Origin: Penelope pileata
Lineage: Eukaryota > Chordata > Aves > Galliformes > Cracidae
DNA: 64,000 bases
Assembly (NCBI GenBank): GCA_013396635.1
Contig: WBMW01004029.1
Coordinates: forward strand, 124,001-188,000
Reading direction: 5' to 3'
Shown: positions 45,331 to 58,681 of the stretch, in pieces
Layout: each line of letters opens with the position of its first letter
Position numbering within the stretch: position 1 is the first letter of the stretch
Notes under the pieces: model-generated
Databases searched by the model: none
Seen by the model: only the letters and a program-made list of their open reading frames with translations
What the model was told of the DNA's origin: nothing
Position numbers and translations under genes: made by a program

Positions 45331-48300
45331 ACCTGAAGTTGATTATTTTAAGTTTAATAACAGCATATGTAATGATTTAGATAGTATTTACCCAACTTAC
45401 ACATCAATTTTCAGGAAAAAAAATTTCTTATTTGCATGCTATATAGCTAAAAGCATACAAATAATCTTGAACAATTCTAATACTTCCTTAACTGCAAAGA
45501 CTCCACAAGAAGTATTTTTTGAGGTAAAAGCAGAGTATGTACTTAGGTATTTTTCTTGCCTAGGGATGATTAATTAGTTGGAGATAAATTCATTCATGTT
45601 TGCTGTATTTTTTGGGTCTGTAGTATTTCTCTTTAGCTTTTTCATAAAAGCATGACTAGTTGTGCAAAATACATCAAGAATACAGATGTGGCCATCAGAA
45701 CAGTCATATCTGTACTGGAAGATTTAATGAATGCTCACGTGCTCTCAGCTTCTGTGTAAGCAAACCTTGTATTGTACATCCAGAGTGCTGTGATGTTTGT
45801 AATGATGATCTTTTATTTCACTTGACGCAGATGTGAACACGAATGCATCTTAATGTTGTTTAAGCATGGAAGCTGCCTGTAGCTGACTTTATTGCAGTTG
45901 ACTGGAATGTTTTCGGGTGATTTGGAAGCTCAGTCAAGGATCTCCATAGGTGATGGCAGGGGCTCCAAATGTGATCCTGTGAATTCAGTGAAGTTAGTTC
46001 TAGCTCTGATAGCTATTAATAACCTTTCTGTATGCTAATAAATATAACAGCTCTATAGGTTGAGTACCTACCAGGCTCTTCAGCTGGTGTTAAAAAGCAT
46101 CTCCTGCCTGCAGCCATCCCGTTTAGGAGGAATGCTCCTTTGTGTGCTCTGGCAGCCATCGGCTATGGAGGGCTCAGAGGTCCGTTACATCCCTTAATTG
46201 ATGGAGTGGTGTTTGCACTGAGTCCTGCTGTGTGAGACCTCTGTAGAGCTGTCCCCTCTGTGTGTCTGCGATAATGAACACCGCTGGCAATTGACAAACT
46301 GCAGCGGCAGGGTCAGGAGTGGTGTCCCCCGTGTGAAAGCCTGGAGCTGCACTGTGACTGGAGCGGTGCATGGCGTCAGTCTCCCGGGAGGGGAATCTGG
46401 AACGATGAGGCTGTGTGGTCTGTAGATATCACTAAAGCACTTCAGCTCTCGTAGAGTTAGAGTGAGAAGTAGTAGAAAGCCCAGTAACCTTGCATTTTCA
46501 AAATGCAATCTGAAAGCTACTTGTTTCTTCTGTACCCTTCCAGCAAGTTTACAAGATCACAGGAGGATGTGTTGGCTCCAGTGCAGAGTCTTGCTCCATG
46601 ACAAATGAAAATGAGGTGCTCAGACTTGAGCATTGCTGCCTCTGTGAGGCTTGATCTGCAAAGGGAGGGTGGCTAATGATCCAAACTCACCTTTGACAGC
46701 TGGTAAAATATAATGCTACCATTTAATATCCTTGGATTCAACAGGATCTATGTCATAGGCCAAAGCGTTGCCCTGTACCTGAAATCCCGGTGTCATAGAC
46801 GATAACATAAGGGTGTCCACAAATGGGTTTTAATTGATGAGAATGATTTTAGAAATATCTCAGTGTTAGCTTTTAACTAACGAGTGGGTGGGAATGCTTT
46901 AGAGATGTCTAATTAACCTTTTTGATGATAAAACTGTGCTGTAGTATGAACTGCAACCTAAATGATTCAATTGGGGAAATAAATGATGTCAATTCAAGTT
47001 TCGATTTGGCTTCCACTGAGGCCATGCTCAACAAAGCACTGTAGTGCTGGAGTGAATACGACTTTGCTGACCTGGAAGAGAAAGCAGGAGAGAGAAGGCA
47101 AAATGTAGGAGACTGGATAGAAATAGTAAAATGAGAATGCTGTCACGAAGAAGCTTAAGGGTGGATGAGATTTATGTGGGTCTACTCTCGTTTCTGGATT
47201 ACATGTAGTGTGCAGGAGAGAAGCGCATACTATTTAATAACCTGAAAATCTGGCTATTAAGTTAATAGCGTTGTTTCTCCAGTGAGAGGAGCTCACTTTT
47301 CTTAACTGCACCGGTAGTCCTTAACTCTGTTATACTTGTTATACTTTCTGTGTTCTGCTGTTTTTTGTCTGTAAAGAAAGTGTCTTGCTGTGATTGGGGG
47401 ATGTGTTTTTCACAGAGCCTTTGGGAGCGTGGCTCTAGAGAGGGGAAGCATCTGCACCTTCTTAATCTGTACTCATTCATCGATAGGAAAGGCTCCTCAT
47501 CTGAATTACATACGGTCTTTATATCTCTCTATATATCATACTGCATTAGAATACACATGAATTACAGAGCACAAGCCTTTGTCACGGTACTGGAGTCATT
47601 TAAGCATCACAGATAAATACAGCAGTAAACAGCCGTGGGGGCTGTGTGCAGCCAAGTGTTACAGTTCACTCCTCTCGCTGTTCGCAAAGAGAAAGCTCTA
47701 CTAGTCAAATGTGCTATGCTCCTCTCCTTGGATGTGTAATAAAAGAATGCTTTTAAAAAAAGCTTTTCTCAGAGCAGAGGGGTGAGCGTTTTGACCTTAA
47801 GTACTTGTCAAACCTGCAGAGAACCAAAAGAAGCTTTGTTTGTGGGTGAAGCTAAGCCCAAGTACAGATCTCATGAATTTTTATTTAAAAAAAAATAATG
47901 CAAGTAGTTTTTCATATGTTTAGGTGAAGTTCTCTGTTCATCAATTTCGGAACTAAATCAGTTTGGCAATGAGATGTTGCTTTATTTAATGGCAAACCCA
48001 AGAAGGGCTCCATGTTGTTTGACTCCAGCAGTACTGCTGCTTTTATTGGAAGCCTCTCTGCCCTTGCGTGTGCATCAAGCTTGCTCTGTGCGAAGTGGCT
48101 CAAAGGCATTGGCCTTGGAGAATCATACAATGACTTGCTTCCAGCTTCTTTCCTGTGTGCCATCTCCATGCTTTGTACAAGTGTCACATGAGGAGGGAAG
48201 GCATGATAAATAGTGCAGGTGTGGAGCCCTGTAGTGTGCTGTTGCCACTGCTTGTAGGTGGCTGTGAGCTTTGTGCTCAGTGGTGAATCTTTGGGAGGGA

Positions 48301-51300
48301 GTGTGGTGAGGCTTGCTCTGTCTGCACTCTTCCAGGCCTGCAGCTTGGTTTTACCTAGGTTGGCTGTAGCAGCAAGTTTTCATTGGAGATCCAGTACCTG
48401 GGGCAAACTTGTTTTAATTGTTTATCTTTGTGCAGTGTCACCAGGGCTGTGGCTCTCACTTGGTGATGTACTATAGAGAAATAAGACCTGGTGTGATAAC
48501 AGAGGCCTTGAAGTAGGGGTCATGGAGAGGTGCAAAGGGTGATGATAGATGGACCATGGGCTGCTGCTGGGGACCTCACAGCTGTAGGCAGCTCAGCAAT
48601 GGCTGAGTAAAGCAGTGCAGACCCTCCTAAGTTTGCCAGAACTGACTTTAGGCGTAACAGAACCAAGTAATAGCATCTAGCATATGTAGACGATATTTAT
48701 ATGTAGTAGACCTGGCTATAACATGAAGCTGTGGACTCTAGTAGAAAAAAAACGAGGTATAAAAATGTTAGCCAATGTTAATAAAGAAAAATCCACAGTG
48801 AGTGGTTCCTAGAGCAATGAAGAAACTGTCAACATTGAGCATCATGTTCCTTCTGGCAAAAGGCTATGGATGCTGACAGCTCTCCGGCATCACCACCAGC
48901 AGAATGAGCCCCCTGACTTTGGGACCCAGAGGAGCAGCAAAGAGTGAGCGTGACACCAAAACTGTTTGTTTGTGTAACAAGTTTTATTACTCATTCTTCT
49001 GTAATAATTAAATCTCAACCAACAAGAATTAGACTTGCAGGATTTCAGGTAGGTTTAAGAATACATTATTTTGTTTTAGGCATGTCTAATTTAAGTAAAA
49101 ATGAACAATGTGCTTCCTCTTTGCCCATGAAACAAGATTTAAGCTTAATGACAGTAGGGTAATGGCCTTCTTTCTCAGGGGAGAAATTCCTCCAGACTTG
49201 AAAGCTTTTTGAACTCTGTCTGCTTTCATACTGAGAAGGGATGCCAGGATGTGATTCTCTAATTCAGATGAATAAGCAATCAGCAATCATGAATATTGTG
49301 CCAGAACCACATATTGAGTACAAGAGTAGAGATTGATTACTCGGTGCATTTGCACAGAGGTGTTTGGCAGGAAATCTCCATCACAATACATTGCTTCCTA
49401 TTGGACTGGATTTAATAAAACAAACGAGAGGTTGAGCATTTTTTATAGAATCCACTTTTGGTAATGGCCAGATAGATTTCTCTCCAAAAAAATTATTCTG
49501 CAGCTGAGGAATAGAGAACCTTCTTTCAATTATTGCAACATCAGCAGTGCTTTGACATCTATTTTTTTTTCTAGCCTATGTGTTAAAGTGATCTCTTTTA
49601 TGAACCTGGCAACGTGTCAGCAGCATGGATGAGAATAGCAGGGATGGATGCGAACCATAAACCAAAAGCTAGGGTCTCTTTGATTTAAAGGGACACTTTA
49701 TAACTGGCTGGGCTAGGATCCTGGCATCAAGTCCTTGGATACTCTGGCTTCACTTTAGGTAATTTCCTTTATTATGGTGAAAGGAAAAAGGTTGCCATTT
49801 ATGTGGTAGTTGGCTCAATTTTGTTAGATACTGGGGATATTTTTATGTAGTAATGTAAAAGCTGTAGATCCAAACCAATTCATGATGACACAGAGATTGA
49901 GATGAACAGTTGTGCATGCAGAGCCGTACTCAGGCACTACGTTTTGTGGCTGTGGCTTTGACTGAACTGTGAATACCCAAAATATTAAGTCTGTGTGGAA
50001 TTCTGCAGCTGTGATCCGCTTCTATGCAAAGTGCTGTATGGCATTGGAGATTAAAAAAAAAAAAAAAAAAAGCTACTTGACCCTCTGTTAGCTCATGGCT
50101 CTGATGTACATGCATAAAATATTGGAAGTGCTATCAGTGTACTGTACTTGAAATCCTTGGTGATTATTGGCACATCCCCAGAGGAGGGTATCAAGTCTGA
50201 CCATGAATTAGTTAGGGTTAGTGTTTCCTGCTTGAGATTGAAAGTTTTTGCCAGTTTACCTGAATATGCTCATCTGAAGCTATTACGGTCCCTGAGCTGA
50301 TGGTCAAACAGCAAAATTGGGATGGGGTTGTTTGTGGTGCTGAGCAGAAGGCAAGGGGTGGTGAGTCTGTCTGCTGCCACGTGTCTGTCAAAGCACAGAG
50401 CCCACTGGAGATTTGTGTGTGAACTGGTCAGAAATTCTCATTTCCTTTCTTTTGTAGCACAGAGATTTGGTCAGGTTGCTGCTGATACTCTCTGGTTACA
50501 CAAAGTCAGAATCAAGTCCAATGTGTTCGTTTATTTCAGTGGGTTTATGGTTACCTCTTCCATACTGTCTTAAAGCTGTGTCAGAAAGAGACCTTTGTTT
50601 TGTTACCTAGCTTGGTGGCCAGCTGTTATTGGTAGATAAGTTTCTCTGAACTACCTGACTGCATGTTTACGAAGCCCAAATGCCTATAAGCATTGAAATA
50701 AATTCAGCTGAACTTGGTAAACAAAAACATACAACGTGTTGAGAAGACGATCTGGTTTTGGCAAGTCGAGAGTTTGAGTGGGAGGTTGTAGTGCATTTAA
50801 AAAATAAACAAAGAAACCCAAGCCCTGCGCCTCTGCAGTGTGTTTTTCTAACTGCTTTTAGTCCTGAAAACACATTAGCATTCTTTGTGGAAAAAAATAT
50901 GTTCGCTATACATAGCAATATATCTCACATACAGTTTTATTGTGTTGATGTGTGTAATGAGCTGAAGCAAAATCCATTGAGTGGGGAAAAAGTACATAAA
51001 ACCCCTCATATTTATAACATGCTATGTTTAAGTCCGCTAATATTTAATCTGTGATTCATCTGTCAAGTTGAAGAAAAGGCTGTGATAAGGTAGAATTTTA
51101 AGTTTTAAGAAATGAACAGGTTATTCTGGCACATCTACTCTTCTTCCTTCTAATTAGGAAGCAATAGCCTGGTCTGCAGCTTAACCTCTCAACAACTGGT
51201 ATAAACTACTTCTGACAGCAAGGTGTATCATTGGGAGTGTTAACACAGCAAGGATCGTATCTGCTAGCAAAAAGACAGGAAAGGAATTACGGGGTAGCAT

Positions 51301-52023
51301 GTGGTATATCCTTAACAGAAATAGCATTGCTTTATGGCATGAAATATAACCTACTATATACATATCAGCTGCCAATAGAGCACGCGTTTAAAAGTGTAGC
51401 AGGTTGTGGTGGTTGGAACGTGTAGCTTTGGATCTGCTGCAAGCTTCAAGAAGAAAAATGGATGTTATCATTCAAGAAGGGTTTGCACATTATATCTTTG
51501 TGACACAGCAGTCTGTATTACATTACTTCTGAAATGACGTATGGCAGTATTTTCTCTCCTCTGCTTTTGCAGCTGCTGTTTTGCAGAATGAAGCATGGAA
51601 AAGCTTCGTTGTCTTGCCTTCTTCCCAGGACTCCCCTGAGGCTGTTGTACACTGATGGCCTCGGCTGCTTTTAGGAATCCAGATCAGGAGGAATATAACA
51701 CGTGGTAGTGAGTGTTTTCACAAAAGGCAACAGTTTAAGGGGAGAAATCTGGAGTGTCTGTGAACACTGCTTAATTCAGAAATGATGTCAAGGGCAGACC
51801 AGTGGTTTCCCTGTTCTGACAGCTCCAGGCCAATGGCTGCATTTAGCTCCAGGTGAAGTGCTCTGCAGCTGCCAGTGTTGATCTCAATATACTTTGGTCC
51901 AATCCAAAAAGACTAATAGCTGTGAAAGTGAGAACGGTAGCATCCCATAAGTTTTTGTCTCATTGAGACATCATCTTTGTCTGTTTTTCTTTTCCTTGAA
52001 ATTAGTGGCGTGTCAAAATACAC
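45331..52023. other. Unique sequence, no gene recognised
   Basis: A19 homopolymer at 50,053-50,071. Donor-like TTTCAG|GTAGGT at 49,048 lacks a convincing acceptor. A 104-residue minus frame near 46.2-46.5 kb lies in locally GC-rich DNA with no domain. No gene is recognised. Confidence 0.45.
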
Positions 52024-52164
52024 ACGCCCCATCCCTGGAGGTGTTCAAGGCTGGGTTGGATGGGGCCCTGGGCAGCCTGATCTGGTGGGTGGCAACCAGC
52101 CGACAGCAGGGAGTTGGAACTAGGCCATCTTTATGGTCCCTTCCAAACCAAGCCGTTCTGTGAT
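52024..52164 (+). repeat. CR1 LINE, 3'-end fragment (sense)
   Basis: Reads CCCCATCCCTGGAGGTGTTC, AAGGCTGGGTTGGATGGGGC and CTGGGCAGCCTGATCTGGTG, and ends GTCCCTTCCAAACCAAGCCG then TTCTGTGATA. This is the standard CR1 3' end in sense orientation. It is heavily 5'-truncated, diverged and non-coding. Confidence 0.9.
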
Positions 52165-55100
52165 ACTTAATTGACACTATCACAAGCCACCCAGAGATGT
52201 AAATAACGAGTCCAGTCACACACAGCTCCTCTTGCATTGCCAGCAAGATGCTCCTGCACCACTTGTACCAGTGGTGCCTCTGCTTCTGTCTCAGCAATGG
52301 TGTCTTCTCTGTGGAGATGCATCTGTGCTGCTGTTTCTGCAAGGGAGCTGGATGGGAAGTCTGTCATCTGGGAAATGTAAGATTTGTAACATTTTGCTCT
52401 TCTAGCAGTAATAGAGCACAAACACGATCACTTGGCGCGTACCTTACTCGAGGTTTTCTCTTGTCTTACATGATAACCTTTCATCTCTGCCTGACCAGCT
52501 GGACTCAACAAGGAGCAGTAGGAAACCGCAGGAACTTGTCTGTTGGCTGGTATGATCCCAATGGGAGTAACGAGAGTGAGCTGCAAAAAAACAGATACTT
52601 GACTTTTTTTTTTTTTAAAGCTTTCATAATGTTTTTTTTCTTAAAACGAGCCATCTATGTTATGCCACAACAGATCCAGTAGCAGGGTAAATGGTATTAT
52701 TAGCTTTGCTAGCTTTCTGCTCCTGAAGGCAAGTGTTGAACTAGGTTTTGTCATTTCAGACAACTTGCTAATTTTGGTTTGGCTTGCATTGACTTGTTAG
52801 GAAATACACTGCTCTGGTGCCCGCAGCGAAACGCAAATGAATGCATCTACAGTAATTTCCTATTGGATTTTTCAGGTGTCCTTAAGACTGACCTCAGGGG
52901 TACATATAACCTTTTGGTGTATTTGTCTGTTAACTTGAAATAACAGAAGACAATTATCTCTAAAAGTCTATGGAAGAATCTTGAGGTGTTCGCCTACTGA
53001 ATTTTGAGACCAAAGTGTCAAAACACGTTGATAAACTGGAATATTTGATCATCGGATCTTACTCTGTTATAACCATCTCCTGCTGAGAAACATGGTATGA
53101 TGTTTTGAATCCAAGAATCTGCGAAAGAATTGATCCTCTAATGAAAATTAAAATAAAACACATCAAGCTCTGGTCTTGGAGTAGAATGCTGTCCAACTCA
53201 TCTGGGTGATGTGGTATTTGCACTGACGGTAGCTGGTCAGGCACAGAATTAGGAGGGTATTTTAAATACTTTTTTAATACTGTCCAAAATCCTACTTCAT
53301 CTGATCATGTGGTTGAGGTGACTGAAATGATTCATCTGGAAAAGGAAAGTGAGCGACAAAACAGCTTGACGAAAGAGCAGAGGTAAATAAGTATCAGTTA
53401 ATTCACTAGACAGAGAAATCCTCTGATACTTAATGTGCCATATATACTCAAAATATGAAGAAAAGGTATGAATCATGATGGCACTCAGAAAGCACAAGCC
53501 CTATTTAAAGTGGATTGCACTCGATTTTTGGGTAAACATAATTTAGCTAACTGTAGAAATAGCTAACCATCAGGCTGTCAATTGCCTCCAAATAACAGAA
53601 GCACCGGTGCTCAGATAAGAATGTGCTTTATACCAAAAGCTGTGCTAACAAAAGCAGATGCTTAGGTGTAAATCCTGTCTTGAGGGAATGCTGTGGATGA
53701 AATTACTCATCACCATGGCTGCAGAGTAAGACTCTAAGGCTGCTGCAGAAGCTCAAGGCTGGTTTATTCTGGTGGTGATGGCTAGTGGCCAGCTGAAGTT
53801 AAGGCAAGTAGATGTCAAGCACTGCACAGATTAAGACTTCTCTTCAAAATTTGATAATCCTTAAAAAAAAATTGTAGAACTCTTGAGTTGAGTCAAGAAC
53901 AATTACTAAGACAGAAAAGGAAGAGAGGAATAATATGTATATACTTACATGTCTGGGTTACAGTGGATTCCTGCAGGATATTTGCAAAGAGCCTCATCCC
54001 ATAGGCTGTTTGCCAAAAAAATGATTCCATCCCTGGTAGTCTGCATCCGCTTGTTCGTATCCAGACATCCATCCCTTTTCTTTTGCCAGCCATGATTACT
54101 TCTGTCTGGCAGTAAACAGTATTAGTGTCAGTGGATGGTTGTATTAGCTAATTAGCTCATCACTTGGCACACAGTTGGCAGAGTAATGAAGGAGGGAGGG
54201 GGACTGTTGCGGTCGTCAAATGAACTATGGCAAAATTTTCACTGTTTTCAACCAGCCTTTACTGTGGGATAATGGGATTTAGCGTAAATCTCAATGAAAT
54301 AATATAGCATGTCATCTACAAGGGAGAAATACATTTGAAGAGGTATACCTGAACTTAGCATTTGGCATTACAGCAGCTTGGGAGGAAGATCTTTTGGGTG
54401 GTAAACAGTTTTTCCTGCTTTACTGAGGAGATGCAGAGATGTAAAGGACTATGGAAGGAACAATAGAGATGAAGGAATATATTGACACTCACCTCTGGAG
54501 CTCTGCTGGACCTCCACTGTCTTCAGATTACTGTTCATCCTGGTGCTAGAAAGTATTTTACATCACAAACAAAGATGGCATTGACAGGACCACCACCTAC
54601 ACACACAAGAAAAAACACTTTCGCTCTTGGGTTTAGCACTGAGTTGCACTGAGGTGTTGAGATCTGCACTGACAACTTTCAAAGAGCCTTGGCCAACAAA
54701 AACTTTCTGGCAGCTTGTTTGTGTGATGGCCTGTGTATGAATCTGGTATTACTTACTTGGCTTCTGCTTTTCTGAGCACTGTTAAGCTGCATTGTCGCTG
54801 CATCACACTGCAGGAGAGCTTCTAAAGCTTTTCCAATTAATTATTAATTGTAATTGTTACTGCAGTTAGAATGCTGGGACAAAATTGGAATGTTTTTAAG
54901 TAAAAGTCATTAAATTGTGCCATTAAAGAAAGGACTATTTTAAGAGAGGTGGGTGAATCTGACTGCATACTTTTAGTTTATCTGTTGTGAAAACTGAGAC
55001 TGCAAGTCCAGCTGCTGCAGTTTATGTTCAGTTTTAGTCTTAGGCAGAAACAGAACTTCAGTTCCAGATATTCTAAAATACTTTGTGGCTGTATTGTTCT

Positions 55101-58100
55101 ACATAGCTTTGGTGCAAGTTTTGTGCTTGCTGGCACTTCCCTCCCAAACTGCAGGCAGTCTCCTCCTCCTGCATAATTCCAGCACTTGCTGTAGTGCCGG
55201 ATTTCCCCTGGAGCTGCTGCAGGAGCAATACTAGTTGCAAAAAGCCACAGCTTTTGTTCATCATAACAACTTAATCTGGATCAAGTAGCTTTGCAATGTG
55301 GCTTTTAGATGGAATAAAAATATAAAGCATTAAAAACTCAGTCAAATGTAGTGCCCTAGATTTTAGAAATTACTTTTGGGAATAATTCCAGTTGGTAAAT
55401 AGCATTTTAAAAAAAATCTTTTAAGCCACTATGCTTATTTGCCCATGCAAGTATATATTAGAACTAAAAAAATGCTATTAATGCAGTGAAAATGAACTGA
55501 AAATGTACTTCTGTAGAAAAACAAAACCATTTTTATTGTATCTGCTTTAATGTGTACTCAGTGCTAAAGAAATCTAAATAACAGCAACAGCATTTGTTGG
55601 CATTATGCAATGCAGCTTCTCTTCCCTGCTCTGGCTTTTGCGGGTCCAGTTTGGGATTTGAAGGCATGAAAAGCCCATTCACTGTTTGTGTGAACGTTTG
55701 TCTTGGGGCTGCTGAAAGAAGTAGGCTGAAGTGGTGGATGTATTTTGTGATATTTCTTGTATTTGTTGCAAATTGAATGGCAAAGGCAGGCGGCATTTAA
55801 AATGTGTAAGTACCCAGAAACTTTCAAACAAACACTTTGGACTGAGAGATGTGTTTGGAATTGGATGCATACTAAGCTTATTATAAACTGGATTTGTTAA
55901 CGAGTGTCTGCAGCTCATGGATTGAAGGCTGTCTCAGTCTTCAGAGCAGTGAATGGGAGAAAGCACTCACATGGATGTGATGCTTGAGAGAGGGGAATCA
56001 ACACAAACATAGTTTGTCTCTTGGAACCTATGTCTTGACTGATGCACGCTTCAAAATTTATCTGAGCTTTCTGACCTCACTTCTGTGTTGTACTTTGCCA
56101 TGTTACTTTTTGCATCTTACTGTCTTCCAGCAGTAACTTCAGAGCAGCTCCTCCCTTGGCCTGTAGGCACACCTCCTGCTCTGAGATCATCACACTTGGT
56201 ACTCCTGGGGACCAGAAGCAGCATTACGTGCGCCTTGGAGCTGCCATGCATGTACAATTTTTCCAGCAAAAGATTGAATAGATGGAGAGAAAGAAAAGCA
56301 GTGGAACTGGATGCTCTTTGAGGCAAGATGCCAGGCATAATGTGAGAGAGAAAATTGCTGTGTTAAAGTGAGCTGTTACACCGTAATTAGCTATGTAAAA
56401 TGGTTTAACTTTTTATTGCACCCTTCCCTTTACACTGGCATGTTTCTCTGGCACTCATTTTCCGCGTGTGGTGTCCTTAGTGTCTCTCCTGTAGCTTCTG
56501 AGTTGTAGCTGTAGGTGGCAGATCGTTCAGGTAAGCAAGAAATCTCTTGTAAGAAGCGGGCACCTCCAGACTTAATGAAGGGTGAGTCTCCAGAGTCAAG
56601 CATTTTGGAATACACAGGGGCTTAAACTATAGTGATTTGAGCCTAAGGATTACCCTCCAGTGCCAAGTGAAAGCTGTCTGACTTTGATAGCGTGGCACTG
56701 TGTGTCATCACGGCGACTGTCACCTGCCTGAGGCAAGGGGGAACGCTGCTTGGGCTTCCGAGAGCATTATCATCAGGGAAGGGCAAACCTTAGCATCTCT
56801 CAGTTCACATTCATCACCAAAAGGTCAAATAAATAACTTCTTGGCTTGATTTAAAGCATTATAATAGCTCTCCTCCCCTACATTACATAAATCCTTAGCA
56901 AACAGGCTCAGCAGCAGGGGCTCCTCCAGGGGCAGCGGGGCCACGGAGCTGCTCCTGCAGCATCTCAGCTGTGCTAGTCCCTGCAGCACCTTCAGCTGCT
57001 AGGGGAGAAGGGTTTGGGTTAACTGAAACAACCAAAATTAAGAAATACTTATTCTACTCCATGTTTAATACATACTGATTGCTTTTTTCATGGTTTTTAT
57101 ATATAGAGCTTATCCCACCTTGTTTTGCAGTCTGTGATAATTTACACTGCATGTGAACAGGTTGCATTGCTCTCTCCTTTGAACAGAAGCTTTTTTTTTT
57201 TTGGTTAAATGTATACAGGGAAGCAAGATTAGGGAGTAGCCGAGTATTAGTTCATATTGCAATTAACAAGGAAATTGTTCTTCTCCCTTTTTTACTACAA
57301 AAAAAGCTTCAAGATAGGGAAACGGTATTAATAGTAAACATGCCAAAAGAGTTGTTATGGAAGTAGCTTGTGGCCCGACTGGCTGGACTTGTGCCTTCAA
57401 TCTTTGTAACCTTATGTTTCTCTGTAGCTGAGTCTCTTAATGAATACTTCAGTGAAAATAAATGTTTTTTCCAAGATTATTTTGAAACCCTTAGAGAAGG
57501 AAAAAACCCACAAGAAAACTTTGGCTGAAAATAACTCATAACCAGAGACAAGAAAGATGTCATAAGGTGCGAAAGGGAGAATATCAGCAAAGTATTCGAT
57601 AACCTTTCAATCCTTCTGCAAGGTGGAAGGAGTAGGGAGCAATAAAGATTTGTAAGTCTGATAAAAATACCTCCAGAGGACCTAATTTTTTTCACAATAT
57701 TGTGGTTTTTACTAAATCAAGGTCAGCCAAGAACTGGATTAAGCCATGTGATTAATGTGCATATTGGGCATAGCACAGCAAAGCTAGCCAGTGTACTGAG
57801 GAAAGTTTCACTATAAAGATGCTTGCAGGCAAGCAGTGCTGTTTGGTGCAATGGATTGGACTGGAGCTATGAAGAACTTCTCAAGTTCACAGTTCAGTCA
57901 ATTCAGGGGACCCTACTGCACAAGAAACAGGCAGCTTGAAAAAAATCTTGAGTTCCATCAACATACTAAAACAACTTCAAGCAAGTTTTATTAGCGAATT
58001 AACGTTTCATGAAATGATACATGCACAGTGAACTTTACAGGAAGAAAATGGCACAAGCATGTACAAGGGCTCCCTGTACATGGACAGCACTGTCCATGGC

Positions 58101-58598
58101 TCATCTGTCAGGTGTGCTAGAGTTGTGCTCACCCAGCAAAAAAGATTTAGCCCATAGAGCCCTCCCTATTATTTTTTTTAAATAAGAAAAACATAAAAAT
58201 TAAGTAATGAGCTTTGGAATTAAATCTTGAGAAATGAAGACACACATGTAGGTTACTTATGGCTTGTTTTTGAATGCAGTCGTAGTTGCTTTAAGTCTAA
58301 GTTTAAGTTGCTTTAAGTCTGCTTTAAGTTGGTCAGTCTGGACCTGTGGCATGTACAACATTCATTGCTCACCCATTTTCTTCCTGGAAGAAACTCCTCC
58401 AAAATGACAGCATCTCTTTCCCTTAAAACTCATCAGACCTCCTGACCTAATGGTGTAAATTGCTAATGAAAATGTTATGTTGATTCTTAACTATCTGTGG
58501 ATTTTAGTTCCTTGTCCTGGTCCTATGAAGTCCCTTGGCCAAATGTTAGTTGGTGGAAATTCTGTCCTTTTCCCTGGGGCTCTGGCTGGTACCTGCAG
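52165..58598. other. Unique sequence, no gene recognised
   Basis: A 144-residue plus frame (52,248-52,682) is Cys/Phe-rich and ends in poly-T-derived Phe, so it is not credible. A strong donor TTCAG|GTAAGC at 56,530 follows a 36-nt open segment with acceptor TCTCTCCTGTAG, too short to call. Homeodomain-type AT-rich palindromes lie at 54,834-54,856. No gene is recognised. Confidence 0.45.
54834..54856. promoter_or_regulatory. TAATTA-type palindrome cluster
   Basis: CAATTAAT-T-ATTAATTG is a perfect 17-bp inverted repeat followed by TAATTG. It offers several overlapping homeodomain core sites (TAATTA/TAATTG). Such clusters occur in developmental enhancers, but AT-rich DNA also produces them by chance. 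Confidence 0.2.
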
Positions 58599-58681
58599 CC
58601 AGTGGTTTTGCTGGCCACCCTGAGAATGCTTCTGGAGGGTATGGAGCTCTCATGCTAATGGTCAAAGTGATAATGATTGAG
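58599..58681 (+). CDS. Candidate internal exon-like segment, unidentified
   Basis: 83 nt lie between GGCTGGTACCTGCAG| and a strong donor GATTGAG|GTAAGGAT. One frame is open (phase 2, SGFAGHPENASGGYGALMLM and on), ending in phase 0; the other two close. No recognised family and no partner exon. Confidence 0.15.

Noticed and set aside
52248..52682. 144-residue plus open frame
   Set aside because: Cys/Phe-rich with Phe runs from poly-T; no recognisable domain; follows a CR1 fragment.
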